Assembly (NCBI RefSeq): GCF_024363255.1
Contig: NZ_AP026070.1
Coordinates: 3,658,001-3,722,000 of the forward strand
Reading direction: 5' to 3'
DNA from: Shewanella sp. NFH-SH190041
GTDB lineage: Bacteria > Pseudomonadota > Gammaproteobacteria > Enterobacterales > Shewanellaceae
Length of the DNA: 64,000 bases
Shown: positions 22,396-32,201 of the stretch, piece after piece
Layout of the letters: each line of letters begins with the position of its first letter
Numbering within the stretch: the first letter of the stretch is position 1
Translations under genes and position numbers: made by a program
The notes under the pieces: model-generated
Database searches by the model: none
Told to the model about the DNA's origin: nothing
The model's input: the letters and a program-made list of their open reading frames with translations, nothing else

Positions 22396-22797
22396 ATGCA
22401 TGAAGTAATAGAAAAGCTGCAGGAACTGAGTGAACAGATCCCTGTACCTTTGGAATTACCTGACTTTGACCAACTGGTTGAAGTAGAAGAACAAATCCTG
22501 ATCCCGCTGCCAGGTGAACTGAAAGAATATCTGCTGTATGCCAGTGATGTGGTCTACGGCAGTATCGAACCGGTTACCGCCGCTGATCCCGGCAGCCATA
22601 CCTATCTGCCAGAAGTAGCAGCCTATGCCTGGTCCATCGGGCTGGAACGGGAGTTTATCCCCATCTGTCAGGTGGGTGATGACTTTTACTGTATCGACCA
22701 GCAGGGCGAAGTCTTACTGTGGCAAGACGGTGAGCTGAGCGAAGACAGCTGGGAATCATTCTGGGACTGGGCGCAGGACGTCTGGTTAAATCAATAA
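22396..22797 (+). CDS. SMI1/KNR4-family protein
   Basis: A 133-residue acidic protein with features of the SMI1/KNR4 (SUKH) fold: an early [29 protein letters not shown] helix-strand block, an aromatic central strand, and a C-terminal [11 protein letters not shown] helix. SUKH proteins often act as immunity proteins or as scaffold modules. I start at the ATG at 22396; an upstream in-frame start has no ribosome site. The gene lies downstream of the exported RelA/SpoT-like gene and ten bases before the YdiL-like gene, so at least the latter two look co-transcribed. Confidence 0.8.
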   Translation: MHEVIEKLQELSEQIPVPLELPDFDQLVEVEEQILIPLPGELKEYLLYASDVVYGSIEPVTAADPGSHTYLPEVAAYAWSIGLEREFIPICQVGDDFYCIDQQGEVLLWQDGELSEDSWESFWDWAQDVWLNQ

Positions 22798-22807
22798 GGA
22801 GTCGGTT

Positions 22808-23308
22808 ATGGCAAAAAATGTTGGCCTGAACGCCATTGAAATGCAGTATCTGCGCCTGTCACTGGGTCTGAACCAGGCACAGGTTGCAACCCTGACCAAA
22901 CACACTGAAGCAGAAGTGGCAGCATGGGAAGCAGGTGAGCAGCCGGTTCCTGAACTGGCGCAAAAAAAACTGCTGGAAATTGACGATACCATCGAAATGC
23001 AAGTATTGAACACTTGTGATGGTATTGAAGCCCTATTTAAGAAAGAACCTAAGCGCCATCTGGCCTTCGTGGTTTATCCAACCCAGGCACTGTATCAACA
23101 GTACAACCCTGAGTTTCTGTCCAGCCTGCCACTGACTGAGCTGTATAACACCGCCGCTTGGCGCATCAAAAAAGAGTGCAAACTGGTATTGGAAGTGGAT
23201 GTCAGCCTGATCGCGCTGGATGTGGAAGCTTACAAAGCTTACCGGGAACAAAACGGTATGAGCGAAAGCCGCGACAGCCGTGCCAAGTGGGCAGTAACCC
23301 AGTTGTAA
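22808..23308 (+). CDS. YdiL-like (DUF1870) helix-turn-helix protein
   Basis: A 166-residue cytoplasmic protein. Residues about 8-55 form a Cro/XRE-like helix-turn-helix ([16 protein letters not shown], then [14 protein letters not shown], the typical end of such domains), followed by a mixed alpha/beta domain of unknown role. This matches what I recall of the E. coli YdiL / DUF1870 family. The ribosome site AAGGAG lies before the ATG. It probably forms a two-gene operon with the SMI1/KNR4 gene and may regulate it. Confidence 0.75.
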   Translation: MAKNVGLNAIEMQYLRLSLGLNQAQVATLTKHTEAEVAAWEAGEQPVPELAQKKLLEIDDTIEMQVLNTCDGIEALFKKEPKRHLAFVVYPTQALYQQYNPEFLSSLPLTELYNTAAWRIKKECKLVLEVDVSLIALDVEAYKAYREQNGMSESRDSRAKWAVTQL

Positions 23309-23337
23309 TAGAGACTTTGTTTCTTCTGTCTCATACT

Positions 23338-23367
23338 AAGGCGGTCTAACACAGGCCGCTTTTTTTA
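23338..23367 (+). terminator. Terminator after the YdiL-like gene
   Basis: Stem GCGGTCT / AGGCCGC (one G-T pair) with a five-base loop, then seven T residues. Confidence 0.82.
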
Positions 23368-23410
23368 TGCTTATACCAATACGCAATAATTGGGAAAGGA
23401 AGACTCAGAG

Positions 23411-24043
23411 ATGATCACATTATACGGAATGCCCCGCAGCCGCTCACTACGAGTATCTTGGTTGCTAGAAGAGCTAGAGTTGGACTGGCACTACCATTTT
23501 ATTGATGCCGCTAAAGGTGAGCATCGCAGCGATGCCTATCTGGCGATTAACCCCTGTGGCAAAGTGCCCGCACTGACCGATGATGAATTAGTACTGACCG
23601 AATCTGCCGCCATTATGCTGTATCTGGCCAGAAAGTACGGCAATGGCGATCTGCTGCCTGCGCCCGGTACGCCAGAATCAGCCAAACAACTCCAATGGGT
23701 CAGTTTTATTATCACCGAGTTGGAACAACCACTATGGACCATAGGCAAACATAAATTTGCCCTGCCCGCTGAACTGCGGTGCAGCGACATGATCAATGTG
23801 GCCCAATATGAGTTTGAACAGGCTGCCGCGATTGCAGAAAACTGGCTGCCCCAAAGTCCATTCTTACTGGGGGATGAACTCAGTGTCGCCGATCTGCTTC
23901 TGGCCCATACCCTGCTGTGGGGCACCCGCTTTAACCAAACCATTTCTCCGGCATTGGCTCAATATCGGGATCGCTTGGCCGCTCGCCCAGCACTGGCTCG
24001 GGCATTGAATAAAGAGCTTACCGCCGCCGGTCAAACCGATTAA
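23411..24043 (+). CDS. Glutathione S-transferase family protein
   Basis: A 210-residue cytosolic GST. The N-terminal thioredoxin-fold domain starts ITLYGMPRSRSLRVSWLL and contains NPCGKVPAL (cis-proline loop) and LTESAAIMLYLA (glutathione gamma-glutamyl contact). The helical C-terminal domain has FLLGDELSVADLLLAHTL, the N-capping box of GSTs. The likely catalytic residue is the serine or arginine of the PRSRS turn rather than tyrosine, as in many bacterial beta-like GSTs. I choose the ATG at 23411, preceded by AGGAAGACTCAGAG; an upstream TTG frame is rejected. Substrate unknown. Confidence 0.9.
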   Translation: MITLYGMPRSRSLRVSWLLEELELDWHYHFIDAAKGEHRSDAYLAINPCGKVPALTDDELVLTESAAIMLYLARKYGNGDLLPAPGTPESAKQLQWVSFIITELEQPLWTIGKHKFALPAELRCSDMINVAQYEFEQAAAIAENWLPQSPFLLGDELSVADLLLAHTLLWGTRFNQTISPALAQYRDRLAARPALARALNKELTAAGQTD

Positions 24044-24247
24044 ATAAACTCCGCCAGTTTGTATCACCATACACCGGTAGTACCTGCCGGTGTATTAAGC
24101 TATTTTGCTCAGATTACCCATCCCGTATTTGGACTAATCTTTATCACCCGTCGGGTGCCTGTGGTAGAATCAGCGCCAGTTTTTTCTGCCCGGCTAACAG
24201 CCCGGGTAGTTTACCCTCAGCTTTATGCTTTATCCTTCAGGAACACT

Positions 24248-24709
24248 ATGACTAACAACGATATTCTGCGCCGCTTGCGGTTTGTATTTGATCTGAGCAA
24301 TGGCAAGATGATCCGCCTGTTCGCCAAAGTAAAATTTGAGATGCCTGAGGACGAACTGCTAAGCATGATGAAAAAAGATGATGAGCCGGGATTCCGTCCC
24401 TGCACTGATGTGCTGTTGTGCCGTTTTCTCGATGGTCTGATCATTGAAAAACGCGGCCTGCAGCCCGGCGCGGAAATTCCTAAGCCAACCAAGCTAAATA
24501 ACAATCTTATTCTGCGTAAACTGCGTATTGCTTTGGAGATGCGTGAGGAAGATATGATTGAAACATTGGCCCTAGCCGATTTCAAAATTTCCAAAGCAGA
24601 AATCAGCGCGCTGTTTCGCAAGCCGGAGCATAAGCATTTTAAAACCTGTGGTGACCAAATTCTGCGTAACTTTATTAAAGGGCTGTCGCTAAAATACCGC
24701 GGTAAATAA
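24248..24709 (+). CDS. yehS: YehS-like DUF1456 protein
   Basis: A 153-residue cytoplasmic protein made of two similar DUF1456 modules: residues 1-75 begin MTNNDILRRLRFVFDL and residues about 84-153 begin NNNLILRKLRIALEM. Each ends with a Cys-x-x-x-hydrophobic-x-x-Phe-hydrophobic-x-Gly-Leu segment. This is the two-repeat layout of E. coli YehS, whose role is unclear. AGGA lies five bases before the ATG. An open frame begins further upstream but its extra segment has no family character. Neighbours give no functional clue. Confidence 0.9.
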   Translation: MTNNDILRRLRFVFDLSNGKMIRLFAKVKFEMPEDELLSMMKKDDEPGFRPCTDVLLCRFLDGLIIEKRGLQPGAEIPKPTKLNNNLILRKLRIALEMREEDMIETLALADFKISKAEISALFRKPEHKHFKTCGDQILRNFIKGLSLKYRGK

Positions 24710-24959
24710 GCCAATACGCACTCTAAATACACAGGGTAGCGTTCCGGCGCTGCCCTGTGACGTTTTCTAAAATCGCAGGCTTCTTTTACGCTTCTTGCTC
24801 CCCGCCACGTTAACGTCTTTGTCTTACAGACATTCCCCCTAGTCCTGAGTAACATCCAGATTCATAACAGGAATACTCTGGTTGTTTTCTCTTCAGCCAT
24901 CATTTCATGTTACCCTCAGCAACTAACCATTAAGCACCCTATGCAGTCTGAAGGTACCC

Positions 24960-26654
24960 ATGGAAGATACTAAACGCCCGCTGTATTTACCCTTTGCCGG
25001 CCCGGCAATTTTGGAAGCTCCGTTGATCAATAAAGGCAGCGCCTTTACCGAAGAGGAGCGGGTCTATTTCAATCTAGAAGGGCTTATTCCCCACGCCATT
25101 GAAACCATCGAAGAGCAGGCATCCCGCGCTTACGATCAGTTTAAAGCCTTTAACAGTGATCTGGAAAAACACATTTATTTGCGCAATATCCAGGACACCA
25201 ATGAAACCCTCTATTATCGCTTGATCCAAGATCATATCACCGAGATGATGCCCATCATCTATACCCCAACGGTTGGGCAGGCCTGTGAACGTTTTTCCCG
25301 GGATTACCGCCGCAACCGGGGCCTGTTTATCTCTTATCCCAATAAAGACAGGATTGATGATCTGCTTAATAACTCCACCCGCCATAAGGTGAAAGTCATT
25401 GTGGTCACTGATGGCGAGCGCATTCTTGGTCTTGGCGATCAGGGTATCGGCGGCATGGGCATCCCCATAGGTAAACTGGCGCTGTATACCAGTTGTGGCG
25501 GCATCAGCCCGGCTTATACCCTGCCTATCACACTGGATGTGGGCACAGATAACCCCCATCTGCTGGAAGACCCTATGTATATGGGCTGGCGCCATCCCCG
25601 TATCGGCGGGGATGAATATCCCGACTTTATTGAAGCCTTTATGGAGGCGGTTTCCCGCCGCTGGCCTGATGCACTGATCCAGTTTGAGGACTTTGCGCAA
25701 AAAAATGCCATGCCACTACTTGAGCGCTATAAAGATAAATACTGCTGTTTCAATGATGATATCCAAGGAACGGCCGCCGTCACGGTTGCTTCTCTGTTGG
25801 CAGCCTGTCAGGCGGCAAATACCCGACTCAGTGAGCAGACGATAACCTTCCTTGGTGCCGGCAGTGCAGGTTGCGGTATTGCAGAAGCCATCATCGCCCA
25901 GATGATTGACGAAGGGCTAACGGAGGGTGAGGCGCGGGGACGGATCTTTATGGTCGACCGCTGGGGCCTACTGCAAGACAATATGCCCAATCTGCTGCCT
26001 TTTCAGCAAAAATTAGCCCAGCAAGCGGAGGCCACAACATCCTGGCAGACCCAGTCAATCAATGACAATATTTCCCTGTTGGATGTGGTCAATAATGCCA
26101 AGCCCACGGTACTGATTGGCGTATCCGGCGCGCCGGGGCTATTTAGTGAGGATATTGTCCGCGCCATGCATGCCCACTGCAGCCGGCCAATTATTTTCCC
26201 ACTGTCCAATCCCACCAGCCGGGTTGAAGCCACACCTAAAGATATTATCCATTGGACCAATGGACAGGCACTGGTCGCCACCGGTAGTCCGTTTGAACCT
26301 GTGGTATATGAAGATCAAACCTTTGATATTGCCCAGTGCAATAACAGCTTTATTTTCCCAGGGATTGGCCTCGGGGTATTAGCCACGCGGGCAGATAGGG
26401 TCAGTGATGCCATGTTGATGGCAGCCAGCCGCGCATTGGCGGAATGCTCGCCACTGGCACAGCAAGGTGAAGGCGGGTTACTGCCTAAGTTGGAAGATAT
26501 CCATCACGTCAGTAAGCATATCGCTATTGCCGTGGGCCGAGCGGCTATTGATGCAGGTCTGGCGCTGCCCAAAACCGATGAATTGCTGACACTGGCGATT
26601 GAGAAAAACTTCTGGCAGCCTGAGTACCGCCATTACAAACGTACTTCCTTCTAG
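24960..26654 (+). CDS. maeA: NAD-dependent malic enzyme (malate dehydrogenase, decarboxylating)
   Basis: A 564-residue enzyme converting malate and NAD to pyruvate, CO2 and NADH, close in length and sequence to E. coli SfcA/MaeA. The N-terminal malic domain contains [17 protein letters not shown] and [21 protein letters not shown]. The NAD domain has [12 protein letters not shown], with GAGSAG at about 299-304, and the lysine/aspartate active-site region [15 protein letters not shown] lies six bases before the ATG. The stop codon TAG overlaps the start of a MITE-like repeat, whose insertion may have supplied it. Confidence 0.96.
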   Translation: MEDTKRPLYLPFAGPAILEAPLINKGSAFTEEERVYFNLEGLIPHAIETIEEQASRAYDQFKAFNSDLEKHIYLRNIQDTNETLYYRLIQDHITEMMPIIYTPTVGQACERFSRDYRRNRGLFISYPNKDRIDDLLNNSTRHKVKVIVVTDGERILGLGDQGIGGMGIPIGKLALYTSCGGISPAYTLPITLDVGTDNPHLLEDPMYMGWRHPRIGGDEYPDFIEAFMEAVSRRWPDALIQFEDFAQKNAMPLLERYKDKYCCFNDDIQGTAAVTVASLLAACQAANTRLSEQTITFLGAGSAGCGIAEAIIAQMIDEGLTEGEARGRIFMVDRWGLLQDNMPNLLPFQQKLAQQAEATTSWQTQSINDNISLLDVVNNAKPTVLIGVSGAPGLFSEDIVRAMHAHCSRPIIFPLSNPTSRVEATPKDIIHWTNGQALVATGSPFEPVVYEDQTFDIAQCNNSFIFPGIGLGVLATRADRVSDAMLMAASRALAECSPLAQQGEGGLLPKLEDIHHVSKHIAIAVGRAAIDAGLALPKTDELLTLAIEKNFWQPEYRHYKRTSF

Positions 26655-26919
26655 GGCGTGTTGACGTTTCGAGTTTGTTTTTGCAGCGATTTGAGGCTTC
26701 TTTATACAAGGCAGAGGCTTTGATAGGTAGTTGCGCTACCTGATAAGCCGATAACGCAGTAGAAAGGAGCCTCAAACGCTGCCCGCAGGGTTCGGCTAAA
26801 AGCGTTTTACTCTTTGTTGAGCGATTCTTGCTTAGAATAACTAGGCGACAAACCTCTCGCCGCGATTAAAACGCTTTTATCTCGAACAAAATTTAATCAC
26901 GAAACGTCAACACGCCCTA
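26652..26919. repeat. MITE-like repeat, copy 1 (264 bp plus TA flanks)
   Basis: The ends are perfect inverted repeats (CTAGGGCGTGTTGACGTTTCG and its complement). A 264-base core (26654-26917) is bordered by TA on both sides, as expected for an element that duplicates a TA target. The interior has no transposase and contains a small hairpin (AGGTAG / CTACCT). The second copy at 43634-43901 has exactly the same core length and is roughly 90 percent identical by eye. The first G of the element completes the maeA stop codon. Confidence 0.85.
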
Positions 26920-26932
26920 GCAGTAGCAACAA

Positions 26933-26958
26933 AAAAGCCCGGTGAATACCGGGCTTTT
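26933..26958. terminator. Bidirectional terminator between maeA/MITE and the DUF3069 gene
   Basis: Stem AAAAGCCCGGT / ACCGGGCTTTT with a short loop and A and T tracts on either side. Confidence 0.85.
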
Positions 26959-27013
26959 TCAGCAGTAAAGCTTGCATGATGTTGTCATGCTGCGCGCAAC
27001 ATAAGCATCAGGC

Positions 27014-27439
27014 TTAGTCAGCCATCACTTGCTTAAAGCTATTGAGCAACGAGCGGTCAGTACGGGCTTTTTTCAGCTTTTTCATGCTGTCTTTCAGCGC
27101 GTCATCGATCAGCTGAGCAAAAATGCCCTGATACTCTTTTTCCGCAATAGCGTCATCGGTATCGGCCAGCTCAGCCAACTGTTGACCGGCCATGCTCAGC
27201 TTCAGCCAAGATTGAGCAATAAAGAAACCATGGAATTGCGCTTTATCCATCAGCTTGCGGGCACTGGCAGGCAGTGCATCCCAATGGTGGCTGAATCCTT
27301 CCATGCCTTCAGTCAGCAACTGATTGGTCAGATCGGCATAAGCCTCTTTCAGGTTGTCCGGCATTTGTGCCAATGGCATTACTTTAGCAGCCACATTGTT
27401 GGCTACAGTCCGGGCAATTTGTTCGTATTCAGCAGTCAT
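27014..27439 (-). CDS. DUF3069-family protein
   Basis: A 141-residue, probably all-helical cytoplasmic protein that I recognise as a DUF3069-type protein of Shewanella and relatives. It has no signal, no cysteines and no catalytic motif that I can see. Aromatic and small residues around residues 49-80 (SHHWDALPAS, FHGFFIAQSWL) form the most distinctive block. Function unknown. The gene is monocistronic, with a terminator at 26933-26958. Confidence 0.8.
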   Translation of the reverse strand: MTAEYEQIARTVANNVAAKVMPLAQMPDNLKEAYADLTNQLLTEGMEGFSHHWDALPASARKLMDKAQFHGFFIAQSWLKLSMAGQQLAELADTDDAIAEKEYQGIFAQLIDDALKDSMKKLKKARTDRSLLNSFKQVMAD

Positions 27440-27475
27440 GGTTATTTCCGATTTAAAAATGCAGGGCGATTATAA

Positions 27476-28021
27476 CTAAAAACGGCCGCTGACCAAGAGC
27501 CCATACTGGTTATGACCCGCCACCGGCGTGATTGTCACTTTATTACTGTATGGCGTAGTGAAATACCATGCCGCCAAACTGCCCAATGCTGCCCCGGCCA
27601 ACACATCTGTCACATGGTGGCGGTCACTGGCAATGCGGGTATAACCCACATAGGATGCCACCGCATAGGCTGGTAAGCCATATTGCCAACCATAACGCTG
27701 GTTGATAAAGGTTGCCGCCATAAAAGTGTCGGCGCTGTGGCCAGAAGGGAAAGAATCATTACCACTGTGATCCGGCCGGGTACGATGCACGGCTAACTTC
27801 AGCGCTTCTGTGGCCACCCGGGACGCCACAGCAGACTTAATCAGCTGCCAACTACCACTGTCACCCTCTTCATACCAAAGCGTGGTACCCAATGCTGCGG
27901 CTGGCAGTAATAGATGTAACACATCACCTGACGTTTCCAGCCCATCTTTGGCCTGCACAGAGCAGCTCAGCAATAGCGTCAGCGCCACAAGAATATTTTT
28001 TATCACCTTTACTCCCGACAT
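27476..28021 (-). CDS. PAP2-family membrane phosphatase
   Basis: A 181-residue exported protein with the three signature blocks of type 2 phosphatidic acid phosphatases: K75-x6-RP (KLAVHRTRP), PSGH at 92-95 (H95 donates the proton) and R129-x5-H135-x3-D139 (nucleophile H135). An N-terminal signal or anchor (residues 8-24) and few further membrane spans suggest a periplasmic enzyme. Relatives dephosphorylate phosphatidate, undecaprenyl pyrophosphate or other phospho-lipids; the substrate cannot be read from sequence. A GTG twelve bases downstream is an alternative start. Confidence 0.88.
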   Translation of the reverse strand: MSGVKVIKNILVALTLLLSCSVQAKDGLETSGDVLHLLLPAAALGTTLWYEEGDSGSWQLIKSAVASRVATEALKLAVHRTRPDHSGNDSFPSGHSADTFMAATFINQRYGWQYGLPAYAVASYVGYTRIASDRHHVTDVLAGAALGSLAAWYFTTPYSNKVTITPVAGHNQYGLLVSGRF

Positions 28022-28214
28022 TATTTGCCTTTCGATACGGACATCCGTTACCTATCAGCGGAGCGCCATTCTATAGCAAAACAGAAACGATTGATGCTTT
28101 AAACAGCCAATAAAACCATCGGTTTATAAGCTCACCTGTGAGCAGAACTGTATCTTTGCGACCGGCCTGCTATGATCAGATGCTATTTTCATTTATCCCA
28201 TCAGAGTCAGTACT

Positions 28215-29444
28215 ATGCCCCACGCCACTGTGTCATCTTGTCCCGATAATGCTGCACTTGCCCAGCTGGCCCGGCACATTAAATGCTGGGGAAAAGAGCT
28301 GGGCTTTGCCCAAGTGGGGATTTGTGACACAGACTTAAGTGCTGAAGAGGCTGGGCTAAAAAATTGGCTGGAACAGGGCTATCACGGTGAGATGGGCTAT
28401 ATGGCCAGTCACGGTATGATGCGCGCCAGACCGACGGAACTGCACCCGGGTTGCTGCCGGGTGATCTGTGCCAGAATGGACTACCTCCCCCCCGATGCGG
28501 GATTTGCCACAAATCTGAACGACCCCATGCGAGGCTATATTTCCCGCTATGCCGGGGGCCGAGATTACCATAAGCTGATCCGTAAACGAATGAGGCAGTT
28601 AGGTGATCGGATTAACGACTATCTGACAGCACAGGGTTACAGTGCGGCCGACTGCCGACCATTTGTTGACTCAGCACCGATTATGGAGCGGCCGCTGGCC
28701 ACCAAAGCAGGCCTAGGCTGGACGGGCAAACATACCTTGCTGCTAAACGCTGAAGCAGGTAGTTGGTTTTTTCTTGCCGAATTGGTGATCAATCTGCCAT
28801 TGCCGGTGGATATCCCCCTTGAGCAAGATTGTGGCAGCTGCGTGGCCTGCATCAAAACCTGCCCCACGGGTGCAATTGTTGCCCCCTATGTGATTGACAG
28901 TCGGCGCTGCATCTCATACCTGACCATTGAACTGGATGGTGCTATCCCCGAGCCACTACGTCCTTTACTGGGCAACAGAATTTACGGTTGTGATGATTGT
29001 CAGCTGATCTGCCCGGTCAATGCGGCAGCGCCATTAACCCAAGAAACTGATTTTCATATCCGCCACCCATTGCAGCAGCCAGAATTACTGACCTTATTTC
29101 GTTGGAGTGAAAGTGAGTTTTTGCGTTACACGGAAGGTAGTGCCATCCGCCGAATTGGCCACCAGCGCTGGCTACGTAATATTGCCGTGGCACTTGGCAA
29201 TGCCCCGACATCGATGCAAATTATCTCAGCCCTGAAACAACGCTTGGATGATGCGGATATTTCAGCCCTAGTACAGGAGCATATCCATTGGGCCCTGGTG
29301 CAACAACAGCAAAAAAGTGATGAGCAACAAATAGCCCCGCAGACAGCGCCACAAAACGCGCACAGCACAACAGAGTATAAACTGCAGCGCAAACAGCAAC
29401 GCTTGGTGCGCAGCATTGAAAAAGGCTTACCCAGAGATGCCTGA
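28215..29444 (+). CDS. queG: Epoxyqueuosine reductase QueG
   Basis: A 409-residue cobalamin- and iron-sulfur-dependent enzyme that reduces epoxyqueuosine to queuosine in tRNA anticodons. The B12-binding N-terminal domain includes FVDSAPIMER (D152, the proposed proton donor) and AGLGWTGKHTLLL. Two 4Fe-4S clusters are marked by C206, C209, C212 and C216 (CGSCVACIKTC) and by C259, C262 and C266 (CDDCQLIC) with C232. The C-terminal tail (from about residue 365) is Gln-rich and variable. It needs the cofactor handled by the btu/cob genes in this window. Confidence 0.95.
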   Translation: MPHATVSSCPDNAALAQLARHIKCWGKELGFAQVGICDTDLSAEEAGLKNWLEQGYHGEMGYMASHGMMRARPTELHPGCCRVICARMDYLPPDAGFATNLNDPMRGYISRYAGGRDYHKLIRKRMRQLGDRINDYLTAQGYSAADCRPFVDSAPIMERPLATKAGLGWTGKHTLLLNAEAGSWFFLAELVINLPLPVDIPLEQDCGSCVACIKTCPTGAIVAPYVIDSRRCISYLTIELDGAIPEPLRPLLGNRIYGCDDCQLICPVNAAAPLTQETDFHIRHPLQQPELLTLFRWSESEFLRYTEGSAIRRIGHQRWLRNIAVALGNAPTSMQIISALKQRLDDADISALVQEHIHWALVQQQQKSDEQQIAPQTAPQNAHSTTEYKLQRKQQRLVRSIEKGLPRDA

Positions 29445-29720
29445 TTTACTCTTGAGGCGATAATAAAAATAAAAACAACTGTTGATGTTTAAAACGATCA
29501 GCGATTTGCACCACGGTGCATTCACTTCGTTCATTGCACTAAAAACACGAAGATACCGGCGAAATTTTTTGCTTTTCTTCGTGTCCTTCGTGATTAATCA
29601 TCTTTGATAATATTTGCAAAGACAAAAGTGACTTACTGCAATAAAGACATTCCCGGTGCCAGCCATCAAAACAGCAGTACTATCAACTCATGGCCCGGCG
29701 CCGGAAACTGGGGACTGTTA

Positions 29721-31673
29721 TCAGAAGTTATAAGCAGCAGTCAGGAACACGCCTCGGCCACTACCTGGGTTATAAGTACTCCCCCAACTACTGTAATTTG
29801 CTGAACTGACATACTGTTTATCCAGCAGGTTATCAGCCCGCAGACTTGCTAACCAGTGACCATAGCGGTAATTCAGCGCCAGATTCACTAACGTATAACC
29901 ACCCAGCTGAGGTGATACATTGGCATTATCCCCTTCCTCATAACGACGGCCGGTATAAGCTAAGTCAGAATAAATCTGCCATTGCTCAGTAATATCCCAA
30001 CTGGCATAGACCCGCCCTGAATGTTTCGCGACCCAAGACAGACTTTTACCCTTATGCGCACCTGCGGTAAAACTGGCATCGATATAGTGGTACTCCCCAC
30101 CGAGCATTACACCAACCAAAGGTTGCCAATCAAGACTCAGGTTGGCGCCATAACGCCGGGATGCCTCAGCATTGACATTAGCCCCGTTAAAACTACCACC
30201 GACCGGTTTTTGAGCGGAAGAATCAAAAATAATTTCATCTTCTAAATTCAAACGATACAGATTAAAGCGGCTCTGTAGCCCGCCATTGGTATAATCCCAA
30301 CCCGCTTCCCAGGAGCGCCCTGTTTGTGGTTTCAACCCCACTACCCCTGGCGGGGTATAAGCCTGCTCATCCACTTTGGCAAAACGGAAATTATCCTCTC
30401 CACGCAGATACAGCCGGTTTGCATCACTCAAGTGATAATTCAGCCCCAATTCAAAGGCTTTTGCATGCTGCTTTAACGTTATGCCCGCTGGATAAACCCC
30501 GTGGTCATAGAGGTCATCATGCACATCGGCGTAACGCCCGCCCACCACATAGCTAAGCTTGGGAGTCAATGGCACACTGGCCTGTACATAAGGGCTGAGG
30601 CTTGTCTGGGTATTATTGCGACCAAAGCTAAAGCGTGATTTGCCTTTACTGATATCTACCCCACTGACCAAGGTCAGCTCACCCTCTGGCGTTGGAATAC
30701 TTGCCACCGCTTTGGGGCTCAACATCAGCTGGCTGCGGTCATTGCGACCAGGACTGCCCCAGCTGACAAATGTGACATTGCTGCCACTGTAACTGGCATC
30801 CGCTGACAGTTTCCAGTTATCACTGATTTTCCGGCTTAAACCACTGCGCCAAGCTGTGGTGATATCATGCTGATAATCTGTATTATTTGTGCTCTGACGC
30901 GGATCTTGCAGGAGCTGCAGTTTATTCAATGCCCCCGGGATCTGCACATTGTTGTCAAAATAGCTGGATTCAAGATAAAAATCGGTGAGCTGATCCCGAT
31001 AGCCAACTCGCCCCAATACCGCACCGGTATCAATATCATTGTGCTGGCGATAATTGTCAGATTTTTTCTGATTACCGGACAGATAATAGTGCCAATTTTC
31101 CGCAAAGCTGCCGGCGATATCGCCCTTGGCTTCACGGGTAGCAAAACTACCGCCATTAAGACTAAAATGCCCACCCTGCTTATCTGGCGCGCGGGTAATA
31201 ATATTGATCACCCCACCCACGGCCTGATCGCCATACAGCACCCCGGCACTGCCATTGAGGATCTCAATCCGTTCAATCATATTCAGGGGAATACTGTTTA
31301 AATTGGGCGCGGCAATATCAATATTATTCAGCCGCCGACCATCAACCAGAATCAAGGTATTATTAGCTGCCTGCCCTGAGCTGAATCCACGCATCGACAA
31401 CATGGCACCCGTACCGTTATCAGAGATCTGAATACCATTAAGATTACGCAGCGCTTCGGTCAGCTTAGTAACACCACTGTCAGCAATATCAGTGGCATCC
31501 ACCACGCTGACATTGGCTGGTAGGTTTAATACATCACTGTGCATACGGCCGATAATAACGATGTTTTCAATTTCATCAGCACTGACAGGTGAAGACAGCG
31601 CTAACAATGACAGCGCTATGGAGGCGGACAAGGTACTGAGCCGTCCGCGTATAAAAGAAGTCTGATTATCCAT
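29721..31673 (-). CDS. btuB: TonB-dependent vitamin B12 receptor BtuB
   Basis: A 650-residue outer-membrane transporter for cobalamin. Signal peptide (about 1-29), TonB-box region (ENIVIIG), plug domain with ILVDGRRLNN, MIERIEILNGSAGVLYGDQAVGGVINIIT, then a 22-stranded barrel ending in a terminal aromatic (AAYNF). I start at the ATG at 31673, preceded by AGGAAA; the longer open frame runs into the riboswitch and is not coding. BtuB identity rests on the cobalamin riboswitch in its leader and on the btu/cob genes in the window; the receptor family alone would not fix the ligand. Confidence 0.9.
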   Translation of the reverse strand: MDNQTSFIRGRLSTLSASIALSLLALSSPVSADEIENIVIIGRMHSDVLNLPANVSVVDATDIADSGVTKLTEALRNLNGIQISDNGTGAMLSMRGFSSGQAANNTLILVDGRRLNNIDIAAPNLNSIPLNMIERIEILNGSAGVLYGDQAVGGVINIITRAPDKQGGHFSLNGGSFATREAKGDIAGSFAENWHYYLSGNQKKSDNYRQHNDIDTGAVLGRVGYRDQLTDFYLESSYFDNNVQIPGALNKLQLLQDPRQSTNNTDYQHDITTAWRSGLSRKISDNWKLSADASYSGSNVTFVSWGSPGRNDRSQLMLSPKAVASIPTPEGELTLVSGVDISKGKSRFSFGRNNTQTSLSPYVQASVPLTPKLSYVVGGRYADVHDDLYDHGVYPAGITLKQHAKAFELGLNYHLSDANRLYLRGEDNFRFAKVDEQAYTPPGVVGLKPQTGRSWEAGWDYTNGGLQSRFNLYRLNLEDEIIFDSSAQKPVGGSFNGANVNAEASRRYGANLSLDWQPLVGVMLGGEYHYIDASFTAGAHKGKSLSWVAKHSGRVYASWDITEQWQIYSDLAYTGRRYEEGDNANVSPQLGGYTLVNLALNYRYGHWLASLRADNLLDKQYVSSANYSSWGSTYNPGSGRGVFLTAAYNF

Positions 31674-31772
31674 CAACCATTTTCCTGTTATCAAAAGGGA
31701 AACGGTGCAATTCGTACCACGCCACACACACTGACGCAGTAGCGGATCTGCCCGCCGAAATCCGCCACTCAC

Positions 31773-31950
31773 CCTGTCAGGCCGGTCTCCGGACTGAGGC
31801 ATTGCATGGGGTGCACGAGAGCGACCTAATTAACGCCTCTGCGCGGTCGTCTCTTACCTTTCACCGTTGCGGGGGCAGTGCCGGAGTCACACCGGCTTCC
31901 CGATTATCCTGACAATCAAGCTGTCAGCGCACCTTGAGGGTTGGCGACAC
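31773..31950 (-). promoter_or_regulatory. Cobalamin riboswitch controlling btuB
   Basis: The minus-strand leader carries the conserved core of the adenosylcobalamin riboswitch: GGGAAGCCGGTGTGACTCCG, GGCACTGCCCCCGCAACGGT and the late AGTCCGGAGACCGGCCTG block. It sits about 100 bases before the btuB start. It should shut btuB off when adenosylcobalamin is plentiful. Ends are approximate. Confidence 0.93.
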
Positions 31951-32161
31951 ATGCCAACATAGATGTTGACGATATGTGAAGGGTGGGATTATAGCCATCT
32001 AGGAGGATAAGAGTCTAACGAAGATATTGAAAACCGTTAAAAGAATACTAGGGGCTAAAAATATCGCCTTTGTCATTTAAGGTACCTCAATACCGTATGC
32101 AAGGAGGTGAAATCCATACTGTATGAGCGTGATCTATCTCATGTTTATAGTCGTAATAGGA

Positions 32162-32183
32162 TGATATTTATACTCAAATATCA
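32162..32183. promoter_or_regulatory. Palindrome upstream of a small gene
   Basis: TGATATTT and AAATATCA are perfect 8-base arms separated by six bases, about 20 bases before the start of the 75-residue gene. It could be an operator or a weak hairpin. Confidence 0.35.
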
Positions 32184-32201
32184 TTGATTTGAGAGAATAA
32201 T

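Noticed and set aside
24223..24855. 210-residue minus-strand frame
   Set aside because: Antisense to yehS; Arg/Ser-rich composition typical of a shadow frame.
26545..26775. Minus-strand frame beginning MRLLSTALSAYQVAQL, also seen at 43620-43838
   Set aside because: Its resemblance between the two places comes from the MITE-like repeat. The frame runs into unrelated sequence at its end and has no ribosome site.
31674..31802. N-terminal extension of btuB
   Set aside because: It overlaps the end of the cobalamin riboswitch and lacks a ribosome site; the signal peptide begins cleanly at the 31673 start.
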